Below, one piece after another: positions 30,688 to 42,300 of a stretch of DNA of 64,000 nt. Position 1 is the stretch's first letter, and each line of letters begins with the position of its first letter. Source of the DNA: Sphingobacteriales bacterium (GTDB taxonomy: Bacteria; Bacteroidota; Bacteroidia; Chitinophagales; UBA2359); assembly GCA_016700115.1 (NCBI GenBank), contig CP064999.1:682001-746000 (forward strand), read 5' to 3'. The position numbers and the translations under genes were made by a program. The notes under the pieces are model-generated. The model saw only the letters and a program-made list of their open reading frames with translations. It was not told the DNA's origin and ran no database searches.

Positions 30688-30918
30688 GGAATTAGATTTT
30701 TTAAATGCCAATACACTGTTTAATGTGAAAATTCGACCCTGCCAACTCGTTCTCGAAATCCTAAACTATCAGGTTAACTTTGATAATTTGAGTACTGTAA
30801 AACCGCAAGAGATTGTTATTTCAAAAGTTAAAGTGTTCAAACAAGTACAATTCACCGATGCTGTAAAACAAAATCTATGCCGATTACATGATTAGCTGTC
30901 TCTTTACTTATGTTCTTG
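30688..30918 (-). promoter_or_regulatory. leader of gene A, partly conserved with gene B
   Basis: About 30 nt immediately upstream of the start (GATTTTTTAAATGCCAATAC on the plus strand) and a distal block at 30860-30918 are conserved with the region upstream of gene B (distal block about 70 percent identical over 59 nt). The intervening part is not conserved. The distal block is the best promoter candidate on the minus strand (it contains ATAGATTTTG, loosely like the Bacteroidota TAnnTTTG box), but no exact box with a -33 partner was found. Confidence 0.4.
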
Positions 30919-31197
30919 ATTATATTCAATTCTGTAAATCCTATTATTGCTAAGGCTCTAAACTATTTTTACCTTCGCTTTATAGTTTAATGTATTTCAT
31001 ATATATTAAAAGTTTAGAGGTTTGTTCAGTCATAATTTTTATACCCAAAAAATGAATTCGTTGTGTTTAATGCATTTAGTTAGTTTATTTAAGTTGGGTA
31101 GTTTAAGTACTACATTAACTCTCGTTTAAGCACGAATTTTTTAGCACTGTTTATTCAATCCATATCCTGAGATATTTTCATTTCTGTAACATTGTTA
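30919..31197. other. AT-rich intergenic region between giant genes A and B
   Basis: No gene, RNA or repeat was recognised; it separates the leader of gene A from the terminator of gene B. Confidence 0.5.
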
Positions 31198-31235
31198 AAT
31201 GCTCCCTGCATTCTATCAATCATGCAGGGAGCATT
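31198..31235 (-). terminator. hairpin terminator of giant gene B
   Basis: A perfect 14-bp inverted repeat, AATGCTCCCTGCAT at 31198-31211 and its complement at 31222-31235, with a 10-nt loop. It lies 9 nt past the gene B stop codon. There is no strong U-run, but stem length and position make a terminator the simplest reading. Confidence 0.75.
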
Positions 31236-31244
31236 AACACTATT

Positions 31245-33302
31245 CTAATTTTTGGTTACAGAAACCGGAACACAAATCTGAACCGGACAATTTGAACAAG
31301 GTCCGGGAGCAATAACCGGTACATCAAGGAGTTGACAACTATTAGAGATGTCATCTGTGATGGTGATGATTAAATTTCCTCCTGTGATCAAATAATTTAA
31401 GCTTACCTGATAAGGAACTCCGTAGGAAATATTGTTTGCTGTTATATCTCCCGAAACAGAGTATGTATTGCTTAATCCATTACCTGTTGGATGAATCAGA
31501 ACATTAAAATAATCATCAGTTTGTGTATATGTAGTTCCATTATCGTTACAAACCACAACTATCCCTGCATCAAGTAACTCGCAACCAGGCTCTGTCAAGG
31601 TGAAGCTCGCTTCGTCTGTACAACCGTTCGCGTCCGTTACCGTTACGCTGTACGTGCCTGCCGGTAAGCCAATTCTATCCTGACTGACAGCCCCATCGCT
31701 CCAGATATAGCTGTAGGGCAAGGTACCACCTGTTACCGTTACGTTGATGGTACCGTTGCTGCCGTTCGTGATCGTTACATTCGTCACCGTTCCTGTCATG
31801 CTCAACACTTCCGGTTCGTCCACCGTTACACTGATCGTGGCGGTACATTCTCCTTCATCCGTGACAGTTACACTGTACGTGCCTGCCGTTAAACCTGTCC
31901 GGTCTTCGGTTGTCGCGCCATCGTTCCACAGGATACTCACCGCTCCTTGGGTGCCTGTTATTGTCAAATCAATACTGCCGTTCGCATCTCCGTTGCACAG
32001 TGCATCTTCCGCACTGATGTTCAGCACAATGCCGCAGGGGGGCTCTGTCAGGGTGAAGCTCGCTTCGTCTGCACAGTCATTCGCGTCCGTTACCGTTACT
32101 GAGTACGTGCCCGCCGTCAGTCCTGTCCGGTCTTGCGTGGTTGCGCCATCGCTCCAGAGATAACTGTACGGGGTCGTGCCGCCGGTGACACTTACGTCTA
32201 TCGTGCCGTCGCTGCCGTTCGTGATCGTTACATTCGTCACCGTTCCTGTCATGTTCAACACTTCCGGTTCGTCCACCGTTACACTGATTGTGGCGGTACA
32301 TTCTCCTTCATCCGTGACGGTTACACTGTATGTGCCTGCCACCAAGCCTGTCCGGTCTTCGGTTGTCGCGCTGTCATTCCATAAAATGGATACACTGCCC
32401 TGGGTGCCCGTTATCGTCAAATCAATGCTGCCGTTTGCATCTCCGTTGCACAGCGCATCTTCCGCACTGATGTTCAGCACGATGCCACACGGAGGCTCTG
32501 TCAGGGTGAAGCTCGCTTCGTCTGCACAGTCGTTGGCATCCGTTACCGTTACTGAGTACGTGCCCGCCGGTAAGCCTGTCCGGTCTTGTGTGGTTGCTCC
32601 ATCGCTCCAGAGATAACTGTACGGGGTGGTGCCACCGGTGACACTTACGTTGATCGTGCCGTCGTTGCCGTTCGTGATCGTTACATTCGTCACCGTTCCT
32701 GTCATGCTCAACACTTCCGGTTCGTCCACCGTTACGCTGATCGTGGCGGTACATTCTCCTTCATCCGTGACAGTTACACTGTATGTGCCTGCTGATAACC
32801 CGGTTCTGTCTTCGGACGTCGCACCGTCATTCCACAGGATACTCACTGCTCCCTGGGTGCCTGTTATTGTCAAATTAATGCTGCCGTTCGCATCTCCGTT
32901 GCACAGTGCATCTTCCGCACTGATGTTCAGCACAATGCCGCAGGGAGGCTCTGTCAGGGTGAAGCTCGCTTCGTCTGCACAGTCGTTTGCATCCGTTACC
33001 GTTACTGAATAGGTGCCCGCAGTCAGTCCTGTCCGGTCTTGCGTGGTTGCTCCATCGCTCCAGAGATAACTGTACGGGGTCGTGCCGCCGGTGACACTTA
33101 CGTCTATCGTGCCGTCGTTGCCGTTGGTGATCGTTACATTCGTCACCGTTCCTGTCATGCTCAACACTTCAGGTTCGTCCACCGTTACACTGATTGTGGC
33201 GGTACATTCTCCTTCATCGGTGACAGTTACACTGTACGTGCCTGCCACCAAGCCTGTCCGGTCTTCGGTTGTCGCGCCGTCATTCCATAAAATGGATACA
33301 CT
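31245..33302 (-). CDS. giant gene B, C-terminal part: SprB repeats ending without a sorting domain
   Basis: Third piece of one split gene. It contains SprB-type pairs (CNGDANGSIDLTI ... DEGECTATISVTV ... DANDCADEASFTL) and then one module matching the cysteine module that follows the SprB array in gene A (CNDNGTTYTQTDDYFNVL ... APGPCSNC). It stops at PVQICVPVSVTKN. Gene A continues from the matching point into DUF11 repeats and a T9SS domain; gene B does not. The stop is followed directly by a strong hairpin, so the end looks genuine. The apparent GTG start at 33251 lies inside a repeat. The correct frame enters from upstream through two 1-nt deletions at about 33303-33332. Confidence 0.82.
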   Translation of the reverse strand, partial: SVSILWNDGATTEDRTGLVAGTYSVTVTDEGECTATISVTVDEPEVLSMTGTVTNVTITNGNDGTIDVSVTGGTTPYSYLWSDGATTQDRTGLTAGTYSVTVTDANDCADEASFTLTEPPCGIVLNISAEDALCNGDANGSINLTITGTQGAVSILWNDGATSEDRTGLSAGTYSVTVTDEGECTATISVTVDEPEVLSMTGTVTNVTITNGNDGTINVSVTGGTTPYSYLWSDGATTQDRTGLPAGTYSVTVTDANDCADEASFTLTEPPCGIVLNISAEDALCNGDANGSIDLTITGTQGSVSILWNDSATTEDRTGLVAGTYSVTVTDEGECTATISVTVDEPEVLNMTGTVTNVTITNGSDGTIDVSVTGGTTPYSYLWSDGATTQDRTGLTAGTYSVTVTDANDCADEASFTLTEPPCGIVLNISAEDALCNGDANGSIDLTITGTQGAVSILWNDGATTEDRTGLTAGTYSVTVTDEGECTATISVTVDEPEVLSMTGTVTNVTITNGSNGTINVTVTGGTLPYSYIWSDGAVSQDRIGLPAGTYSVTVTDANGCTDEASFTLTEPGCELLDAGIVVVCNDNGTTYTQTDDYFNVLIHPTGNGLSNTYSVSGDITANNISYGVPYQVSLNYLITGGNLIITITDDISNSCQLLDVPVIAPGPCSNCPVQICVPVSVTKN

Positions 33303-36300
33303 GCCTAGGTGCCTGTTATTGTCAAATCAATGCGCCGTTCGCATCTCCGTTGCACAAGGCATCTTCCGCACTGATGTTCAGCACAATGCCGCAGGGAGGC
33401 TCTGTCAGGGTGAAGCTCGCTTCGTCTGCACAGTCGTTTGCATCTGTTACAGTAACACTATAAGTTCCCGCCGGTAAGCCTGTCCGGTCTTGCGTGGTTG
33501 CTCCATCGCTCCAGATATAACTGTACGGGGTCGTGCCACCGGTTACACTTACGTTGATCGTGCCGTCGTTTCCGTTGGTGATCGTTACATTCGTCACTGT
33601 TCCTGTCATATTCAATACTTCCGGTTCGTCCACCGTTACGCTGATTGTGGCGGTACATTCTCCTTCATCCGTGACGGTTACACTGTACGTGCCTGCCACC
33701 AAGCCTGTCCGGTCTTCGGTCGTCGCTCCGTCGTTCCACAGGATACTCACCGCTCCCTGGGTGCCTGTTATCGTCAAATCAATACTGCCGTTCGCATCTC
33801 CGTTGCACAGCGCATCTTCCGCACTGATGTTCAGCACAATGCCGCAGGGAGGCTCTGTCAGGGTGAAGCTCGCTTCGTCTGCACAGTCGTTCGCATCCGT
33901 GACGGTTACTGAGTACGTGCCTGCCACCAAGCCTGTCCGGTCTTGCGTGGTTGCGCCATCGCTCCAGAGATAACTGTACGGGGTCGTGCCACCGGTTACA
34001 CTTACGTTGATCGTGCCGTCGTTGCCGTTGGTGATCGTTACATTCGTCACCGTTCCTGTCATGCTCAACACTTCAGGTTCGTCCACCGTTACACTGATTG
34101 TGGCGGTACATTCTCCTTCATCGGTGACAGTTACACTGTACGTGCCTGCCACCAAGCCTGTCCGGTCTTCGGTTGTCGCGCCGTCATTCCATAAAATGGA
34201 TACACTGCCCTGAGTGCCTGTTATCGTCAAATCAATACTGCCGTTCACATCTCCATTGCACAGTGCATCTTCCGCACTGATGTTCAGCACAATGCCGCAC
34301 GGAGGTTCTGTCAGGGTGAAGCTCGCTTCGTCTGCACAGTCGTTTGCATCCGTTACCGTTACTGAATAGGTGCCCGCAGTCAGTCCTGTCCGGTCTTGCG
34401 TGGTTGCGCCATCGCTCCAGAGATAACTGTACGGGGTCGTGCCACCGGTGACACTTACGTTGATCGTGCCGTCGTTGCCGTTGGTGATCGTTACATTCGT
34501 CACCGTTCCTGTCATGCTCAACACTTCAGGTTCGTCTACCGTTACACTGATCGTGGCGGTACATTCTCCTTCATCGGTGACAGTTACACTGTACGTGCCT
34601 GCCACCAAGCCTGTCCGGTCTTCGGTTGTTGCGCCGTCATTCCACAAAATGCTCACCGCTCCCTGGGTGCCTGTTATCGTCAAATCAATACTGCCGTTCG
34701 CATCTCCGTTGCACAGCGCATCTTCCGCACTGATGTTCAGCACAATGCCGCACGGAGGTTCTGTCAGGGTGAAGCTCGCTTCGTCTGCACAGTCGTTAGC
34801 ATCCGTTACCGTTACTGAGTACGTGCCCGCCGTCAATCCTGTCCGGTCTTGCGTGGTTGCGCCATCGCTCCAGAGATAACTGTACGGGGTCGTGCCACCG
34901 GTGACACTTACGTTGATCGTGCCGTCGCTGCCGTTGGTGATCGTTACATTCGTCACCGTTCCCGTCATGCTCAACACTTCCGGTTCATCCACCGTTACAC
35001 TGATTGTGGCGGTACATTCTCCTTCATCCGTGACGGTTACACTGTACGTGCCTGCCGTTAAACCTGTCCGGTCTTCGGTTGTCGCGCCGTCATTCCACAG
35101 GATACTCACTGCTCCCTGGGTGCCTGTTATTGTCAAATCAATGCTGCCGTTTGCATCTCCGTTGCACAGCGCATCTTCCGCACTGATGTTCAGCACGATG
35201 CCGCACGGAGGCTCTGTCAGGGTGAAGCTCGCTTCATCTGCACAGTCGTTCGCGTCCGTGACGGTTACTGAGTAAGTGCCCGCCGGTAAGCCTGTCCGGT
35301 CTTGCGTGGTTGCGCCATCGCTCCATAAATAACTGTACGGGGTCGTGCCTCCGGTGACACTTACGTTGATCGTGCCGTCGTTGCCGTTCGTGATCGTTAC
35401 ATTCGTCACCGTTCCTGTCATGTTCAACACTTCCGGTTCGTCCACCGTTACACTGATCGTGGCGGTACATTCTCCTTCATCCGTGACAGTTACACTGTAC
35501 ATGCCTGCCGTTAAACCTGTCCGGTCTTCGGTTGTCGCTCCGTCGTTCCACAGGATACTCACCGCTCCCTGGGTGCCTGTTATCGTCAAATCAATACTGC
35601 CGTTCGCATCTCCGTTGCACAGTGCATCTTCCGCACTGATATTCAGCACGATGCCGCAGGGAGGCTCTGTCAGGGTGAAGCTCGCTTCGTCTGCACAGTC
35701 GTTCGCATCCGTTACCGTTACTGAATAGGTGCCCGCAGTCAGTCCGGTCCGGTCTTGCGTGGTTGCTCCATCGCTCCAGAGATAACTGTACGGGGTCGTG
35801 CCGCCTGTGACACTTACGTTGATCGTGCCGTCGCTGCCGTTGGTGATCGTTACATTCGTCACCGTTCCTGTCATGCTCAACACTTCCGGTTCGTCCACTG
35901 TTACACTGATCGTGGCGGTACATTCTCCTTCATCCGTGACGGTTACACTGTATGTGCCTGCTGATAACCCGGTTCTGTCTTCGGTCGTTGCGCCGTCATT
36001 CCATAAAATGGATACACTGCCCTGGGTGCCCGTTATCGTCAAATCAATGCTGCCGTTTGCATCTCCGTTGCACAGTGCATCTTCCGCACTGATGTTCAGC
36101 ACGATGCCGCACGGAGGCTCTGTCAGGGTGAAGCTCGCTTCGTCTGCACAGTCGTTGGCATCCGTTACCGTTACTGAGTACGTGCCCGCCGGTAAGCCTG
36201 TCCGGTCTTGTGTGGTTGCTCCATCGCTCCAGAGATAACTGTACGGGGTGGTGCCACCGGTGACACTTACGTTGATCGTGCCGTCGTTGCCGTTCGTGAT

Positions 36301-39300
36301 CGTTACATTCGTCACCGTTCCTGTCATGCTCAACACTTCCGGTTCGTCCACCGTTACGCTGATCGTGGCGGTACATTCTCCTTCATCCAGGACAGTTACA
36401 CTGTATGTGCCTGCTGATAACCCGGTTCTGTCTTCGGACGTCGCACCGTCATTCCACAGGATACTCACTGCTCCCTGGGTGCCTGTTATTGTCAAATTAA
36501 TGCTGCCGTTCGCATCTCCGTTGCACAGTGCATCTTCCGCACTGATGTTCAGCACAATGCCGCAGGGAGGCTCTGTCAGGGTGAAGCTCGCTTCGTCTGC
36601 ACAGTCGTTTGCATCCGTTACCGTTACTGAATAGGTGCCCGCAGTCAGTCCTGTCCGGTCTTGCGTGGTTGCTCCATCGCTCCAGAGATAACTGTACGGG
36701 GTCGTGCCGCCGGTGACACTTACGTCTATCGTGCCGTCGTTGCCGTTGGTGATCGTTACATTCGTCACCGTTCCTGTCATGCTCAACACTTCAGGTTCGT
36801 CCACCGTTACACTGATTGTGGCGGTACATTCTCCTTCATCGGTGACAGTTACACTGTACGTGCCTGCCACCAAGCCTGTCCGGTCTTCGGTTGTCGCGCC
36901 GTCATTCCATAAAATGGATACACTGCCCTGGGTGCCTGTTATTGTCAAATCAATGCTGCCGTTCGCATCTCCGTTGCACAAGGCATCTTCCGCACTGATG
37001 TTCAGCACAATGCCGCAGGGAGGCTCTGTCAGGGTGAAGCTCGCTTCGTCTGCACAGTCGTTTGCATCTGTTACAGTAACACTATAAGTTCCCGCCGGTA
37101 AGCCTGTCCGGTCTTGCGTGGTTGCTCCATCGCTCCAGATATAACTGTACGGGGTCGTGCCACCGGTTACACTTACGTTGATCGTGCCGTCGTTTCCGTT
37201 GGTGATCGTTACATTCGTCACTGTTCCTGTCATATTCAATACTTCCGGTTCGTCCACCGTTACGCTGATTGTGGCGGTACATTCTCCTTCATCCGTGACG
37301 GATACACTGTACGAGCCTGTCACCCAACCTGTCCGATCTTCGGTCGTCGCTCCGTCGTTCCACAGGATACTCACCGCTCCCTGGGTGCCTGTTATCGTCA
37401 AATCAATACTGCCGTTCGCATCTCCGTTGCACAGCGCATCTTCCGCACTGATGTTCAGCACAATGCCGCAGGGAGGCTCTGTCAGGGTGAAGCTCGCTTC
37501 GTCTGCACAGTCGTTCGCATCCGTGACGGTTACTGAGTACGTGCCTGCCACCAAGCCTGTCCGGTCTTGCGTGGTTGCGCCATCGCTCCAGAGATAACTG
37601 TACGGGGTCGTGCCACCGGTTACACTTACGTTGATCGTGCCGTCGTTGCCGTTGGTGATCGTTACATTCGTCACCGTTCCTGTCATGCTCAACACTTCAG
37701 GTTCGTCCACCGTTACACTGATTGTGGCGGTACATTCTCCTTCATCCGTGACGGTTACACTGTACGTGCCTGCCGTTAAGCCTGTCCGGTCTTCGGTCGT
37801 TGCGCCGTCATTCCACAAGATACTCACCGCTCCCTGGGTGCCTGTTATCGTCAAATCAATACTGCCGTTCGCATCTCCGTTGCACAAGGCATCTTCCGCA
37901 CTGATGTTCAGCACGATGCCGCACGGAGGCTCTGTCAGGGTGAAGCTCGCTTCGTCTGCACAGTCGTTTGCGTCCGTTACCGTTACTGAGTAGGTGCCCG
38001 CAGTCAGTCCTGTCCGGTCTTGCGTGGTTGCTCCATCGCTCCAGATATAACTGTACGGGGTGGTGCCACCGGTGACACTTACGTTGATCGTGCCGTCGTT
38101 ACCGTTGGTGATCGTTACATTCGTCACTGTTCCTGTCATGCTCAACACTTCCGGTTCGTCCACGGTTACTCTGATTGTAGCGGTACATTATATTTCATCC
38201 GTGACGGTTACACTATACGTGCCTGCCGTTAAACCTGTCCGGTCTTCGGTTGTCGCGCCGTCATTCCACAAGATACTCACCGCTCCCTGCGTGCCTGTTA
38301 TTGTCAAATCAATGCTGCCGTTTGCATCTCCGTTGCACAGTGCATCTTCCGCACTGATGTTCAGCACGATGCCGCAGGGGGGCTCTGTCAGGGTGAAGCT
38401 TGCTTCGTCTGCACAGTCGTTCGCATCCGTTACCGTTACTGAGTAGGTGCCCGCAGTCAGTCCTGTCCGGTCTTGTGTAGTTGCGCCATCGCTCCAGATA
38501 TAACTGTACGGGGTGGTGCCACCGGTGACACTTACGTTGATCGTGCCGTCGTTACCGTTGGTGATCGTTACATTCGTCACTGTTCCTGTCATGCTCAACA
38601 CTTCCGGTTCGTCCACCGTTACACTGATTGTAGCGGTACATTCTCCTTCATCCGTGACGGTTACACTATACGTGCCTGCCGTTAAACCTGTCCGGTCTTC
38701 GGTTGTCGCGCCGTCATTCCACAGGATACTCACCGCTCCCTGAGTGCCTGTTATCGTCAAATCAATGCTGCCGTTTGCATCTCCGTTGCACAGCGCATCT
38801 TCCGCACTGATGTTCAGCACGATGCCGCAGGGGGGCTCTGTCAGGGTGAAGCTCGCTTCGTCTGCACAGTCGTTTGCGTCCGTTACCGTTACTGAGTACG
38901 TGCCCGCCGGTAAGCCTGTCCGGTCTTGCGTGGTTGCTCCATCGCTCCAGAGATAACTGTACGGGGTCGTGCCACCTGTGACACTTACGTTGATCGTGCC
39001 GTCGCTGCCGTTCGTGATTGTTACATTCGTCACTGTTCCCGTCATGTTCAACACTTCCGGTTCGTCCACTGTTACACTGATCGTGGCGGTACATTCTCCT
39101 TCATCCGTGACGGTTACACTGTATGTGCCTGCTGATAACCCGGTTCTGTCTTCGGTCGTTGCGCCGTCATTCCATAAAATGGATACACTGCCCTGGGTGC
39201 CTGTTATCGTCAAATCAATGCTGCCGTTTGCATCTCCGTTGCACAGCGCATCTTCCGCACTGATGTTCAGCACAATGCCGCACGGAGGCTCCGTCAGGGT

Positions 39301-42300
39301 GAAGCTCGCTTCGTCTGCACAGTCGTTCGCATCCGTTACCGTTACTGAGTACGTGCCCGCCGTCAGTCCTGTCCGGTCTTGCGTGGTTGCTCCATCGCTC
39401 CAAAGATAACTGTACGGGGTGGTGCCACCGGTTACACTTACGTTGATCGTGCCGTCGCTGCCGTTCGTGATCGTTACATTCGTCACCGTTCCCGTCATGC
39501 TCAATACTTCCGGTTCGTCCACCGTTACACTGATTGTGGCGGTACATTCTCCTTCATCCGTGACGGTTACACTGTACGTGCCTGCCGTTAAACCTGTCCG
39601 GTCTTCGGTTGTCGCCCCGTCATTCCACAGGATACTCACCGCTCCCTGCGTGCCTGTTATCGTCAAATCAATGCTGCCGTTCGCATCTCCGTTGCACAGT
39701 GCATCTTCCGCACTGATGTTCAGCACAATGCCGCAGGGGGGCTCTGTCAGGGTGAAGCTCGCTTCGTCTGCACAGTCGTTTGCATCCGTTACCGTTACTG
39801 AGTAGGTGCCCGCCGTCAGTCCTGTCCGGTCTTGCGTGGTTGCGCCATCGCTCCAGAGATAACTGTACGGGGTCGTGCCTCCGGTTACACTTACGTTGAT
39901 CGTGCCGTCATTGCCGTTCGTGATCGTTACATTCGTCACCGTTCCTGTCATGCTCAACACTTCCGGTTCATCCACCGTTACACTGATCGTGGCAGTACAT
40001 TCTCCTTCATCCGTGACGGTTACACTGTACGTGCCTGCCGTTAAACCTGTCCGGTCTTCGGTCGTTGCCCCGTCATTCCACAGGATACTCACCGCTCCCT
40101 GGGTGCCTGTTATCGTCAAATCAATACTGCCGTTCGCATCTCCGTTGCACAGCGCATCTTCCGCACTGATGTTCAGCACGATGCCACACGGAGGCTCTGT
40201 CAGGGTGAAGCTCGCTTCGTCTGCACAGTCGTTCGCATCCGTTACCGTTACTGAGTACGTGCCCGCCGGTAAGCCTGTCCGGTCTTGTGTGGTTGCTCCA
40301 TCGCTCCAGAGATAACTGTACGGGGTCGTGCCGCCGGTTACCGTTACGTTGATCGTGCCGTCGCTGCCGTTCGTGATCGTTACATTCGTCACGGTTCCCG
40401 TCATGCTCAACACTTCCGGTTCGTCCACCGTTACACTGATTGTAGCGGTACATTCTCCTTCATCGGTGACAGTTACACTGTACGTGCCTGCCGTTAAACC
40501 TGTCCGGTCTTCGGTTGTCGCCCCGTCGTTCCACAGGATACTCACCGCTCCCTGCGTGCCCGTTATCGTCAAATCAATGCTGCCGTTCGCATCTCCGTTG
40601 CACAGTGCATCTTCCGCACTGATATTCAGCACGATGCCGCAGGGAGGCTCTGTCAGGGTGAAGCTCGCTTCGTCTGCACAGTCGTTCGCATCCGTTACCG
40701 TTACTGAATAGGTGCCCGCAGTCAGTCCGGTCCGGTCTTGCGTGGTTGCTCCATCGCTCCAGAAATAACTGTACGGGGTCGTGCCGCCTGTGACACTTAC
40801 GTTGATCGTGCCGTCGCTGCCGTTGGTGATCGTTACATTCGTCACCGTTCCTGTCATGCTCAACACTTCCGGTTCGTCCACCGATACACTGATTGTGGCG
40901 GTACATTCTCCTTCATCCGTGACGGTTACTGAGTATGTGCCTGCCACCAAGCCTGTCCGGTCTTCGGTCGTTGCGCCGTCGTTCCATAAGATGCTTACCG
41001 CTCCCTGGGTGCCTGTTATCGTCAAATCAATGCTGCCGTTCGCATCTCCGTTGCACAGCGCATCTTCCGCACTGATGTTCAGCACGATGCCACACGGAGG
41101 CTCTGTCAGGGTGAAGCTCGCTTCGTCGGCACAGTCGTTGGCATCCGTTACCGTTACTGAGTACGTGCCTGCCACCAAGCCTGTCCGGTCTTGCGTGGTT
41201 GCTCCATCGCTCCAGAGATAACTGTACGGGGTTGTGCCGCCGGTGACACTTACGTTGATCGTGCCGTCATTGCCGTTGGTGATCGTTACATTCGTCACTG
41301 TTCCCGTCATGCTCAATACTTCCGGTTCGTCCACCGTTACACTGATCGTGGCGGTACATTCTCCTTCATCCGTGACGGTTACACTGTATGTGCCTGCCGT
41401 TAAACCTGTCCGGTCTTCGGTTGTCGCGCCGTCATTCCATAAAATGGATACACTGCCCTGTGTGCCCGTTATCGTCAAATCAATGCTGCCGTTCGCATCT
41501 CCGTTGCACAAAGCATCTTCCGCACTGATGTTCAGCACGATGCCGCACGGAGGCTCTGTCAGGGTGAAGCTCGCTTCGTCGGCACAGTCGTTCGCATCCG
41601 TTACAGTAACACTATAAGTTCCCGCAGTTAACCCTGTCCGGTCTTGCGTGGTTGCTCCATCGCTCCAGAGATAACTGTACGGGGTGGTGCCCCCTGTGAC
41701 ACTTACGTTGATAGTGCCGTCGTTGCCGTTCGTGATCGTTACATTCGTCACCGTTCCCGTCATGCTCAACACTTCCGGTTCGTCCACCGTTACACTGATT
41801 GTGGCGGTACATTCTCCTTCATCCGTGACGGTTACTGAGTACGTGCCTGCCACCAAGCCTGTCCGGTCTTCGGTCGTCGCACCATCGTTCCACAGGATAC
41901 TCACCACTCCCTGGGTGCCTGTTATCGTCAAATCAATGCTGCCGTTTGCATCTCCGTTGCACAAGGCATCTTCCGCACTGATGTTCAGCACGATGCCACA
42001 CGGAGGCTCTGTCAGGGTGAAGCTCGCTTCGTCTGCACAGTCGTTTGCGTCCGTTACCGTTACTGAGTACGTGCCCGCCGGTAAGCCTGTCCGGTCTTGC
42101 GTGGTTGCTCCATCGCTCCAGATATAACTGTACGGGGTCGTGCCACCGGTGACACTTACGTTGATCGTGCCGTCGCTGCCGTTCGTGATCGTTACATTCG
42201 TCACCGTTCCTGTCATGCTCAACACTTCCGGTTCGTCCACCGTTACACTGATCGTGGCGGTACATTCTCCTTCGTCGGTGACGGTTACACTGTAAGTGCC

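Noticed and set aside
38188..38190. Programmed stop or readthrough site in gene B
   Set aside because: The stop belongs to a cluster of five neighbouring substitutions not seen in any sister repeat; error or decay is simpler.
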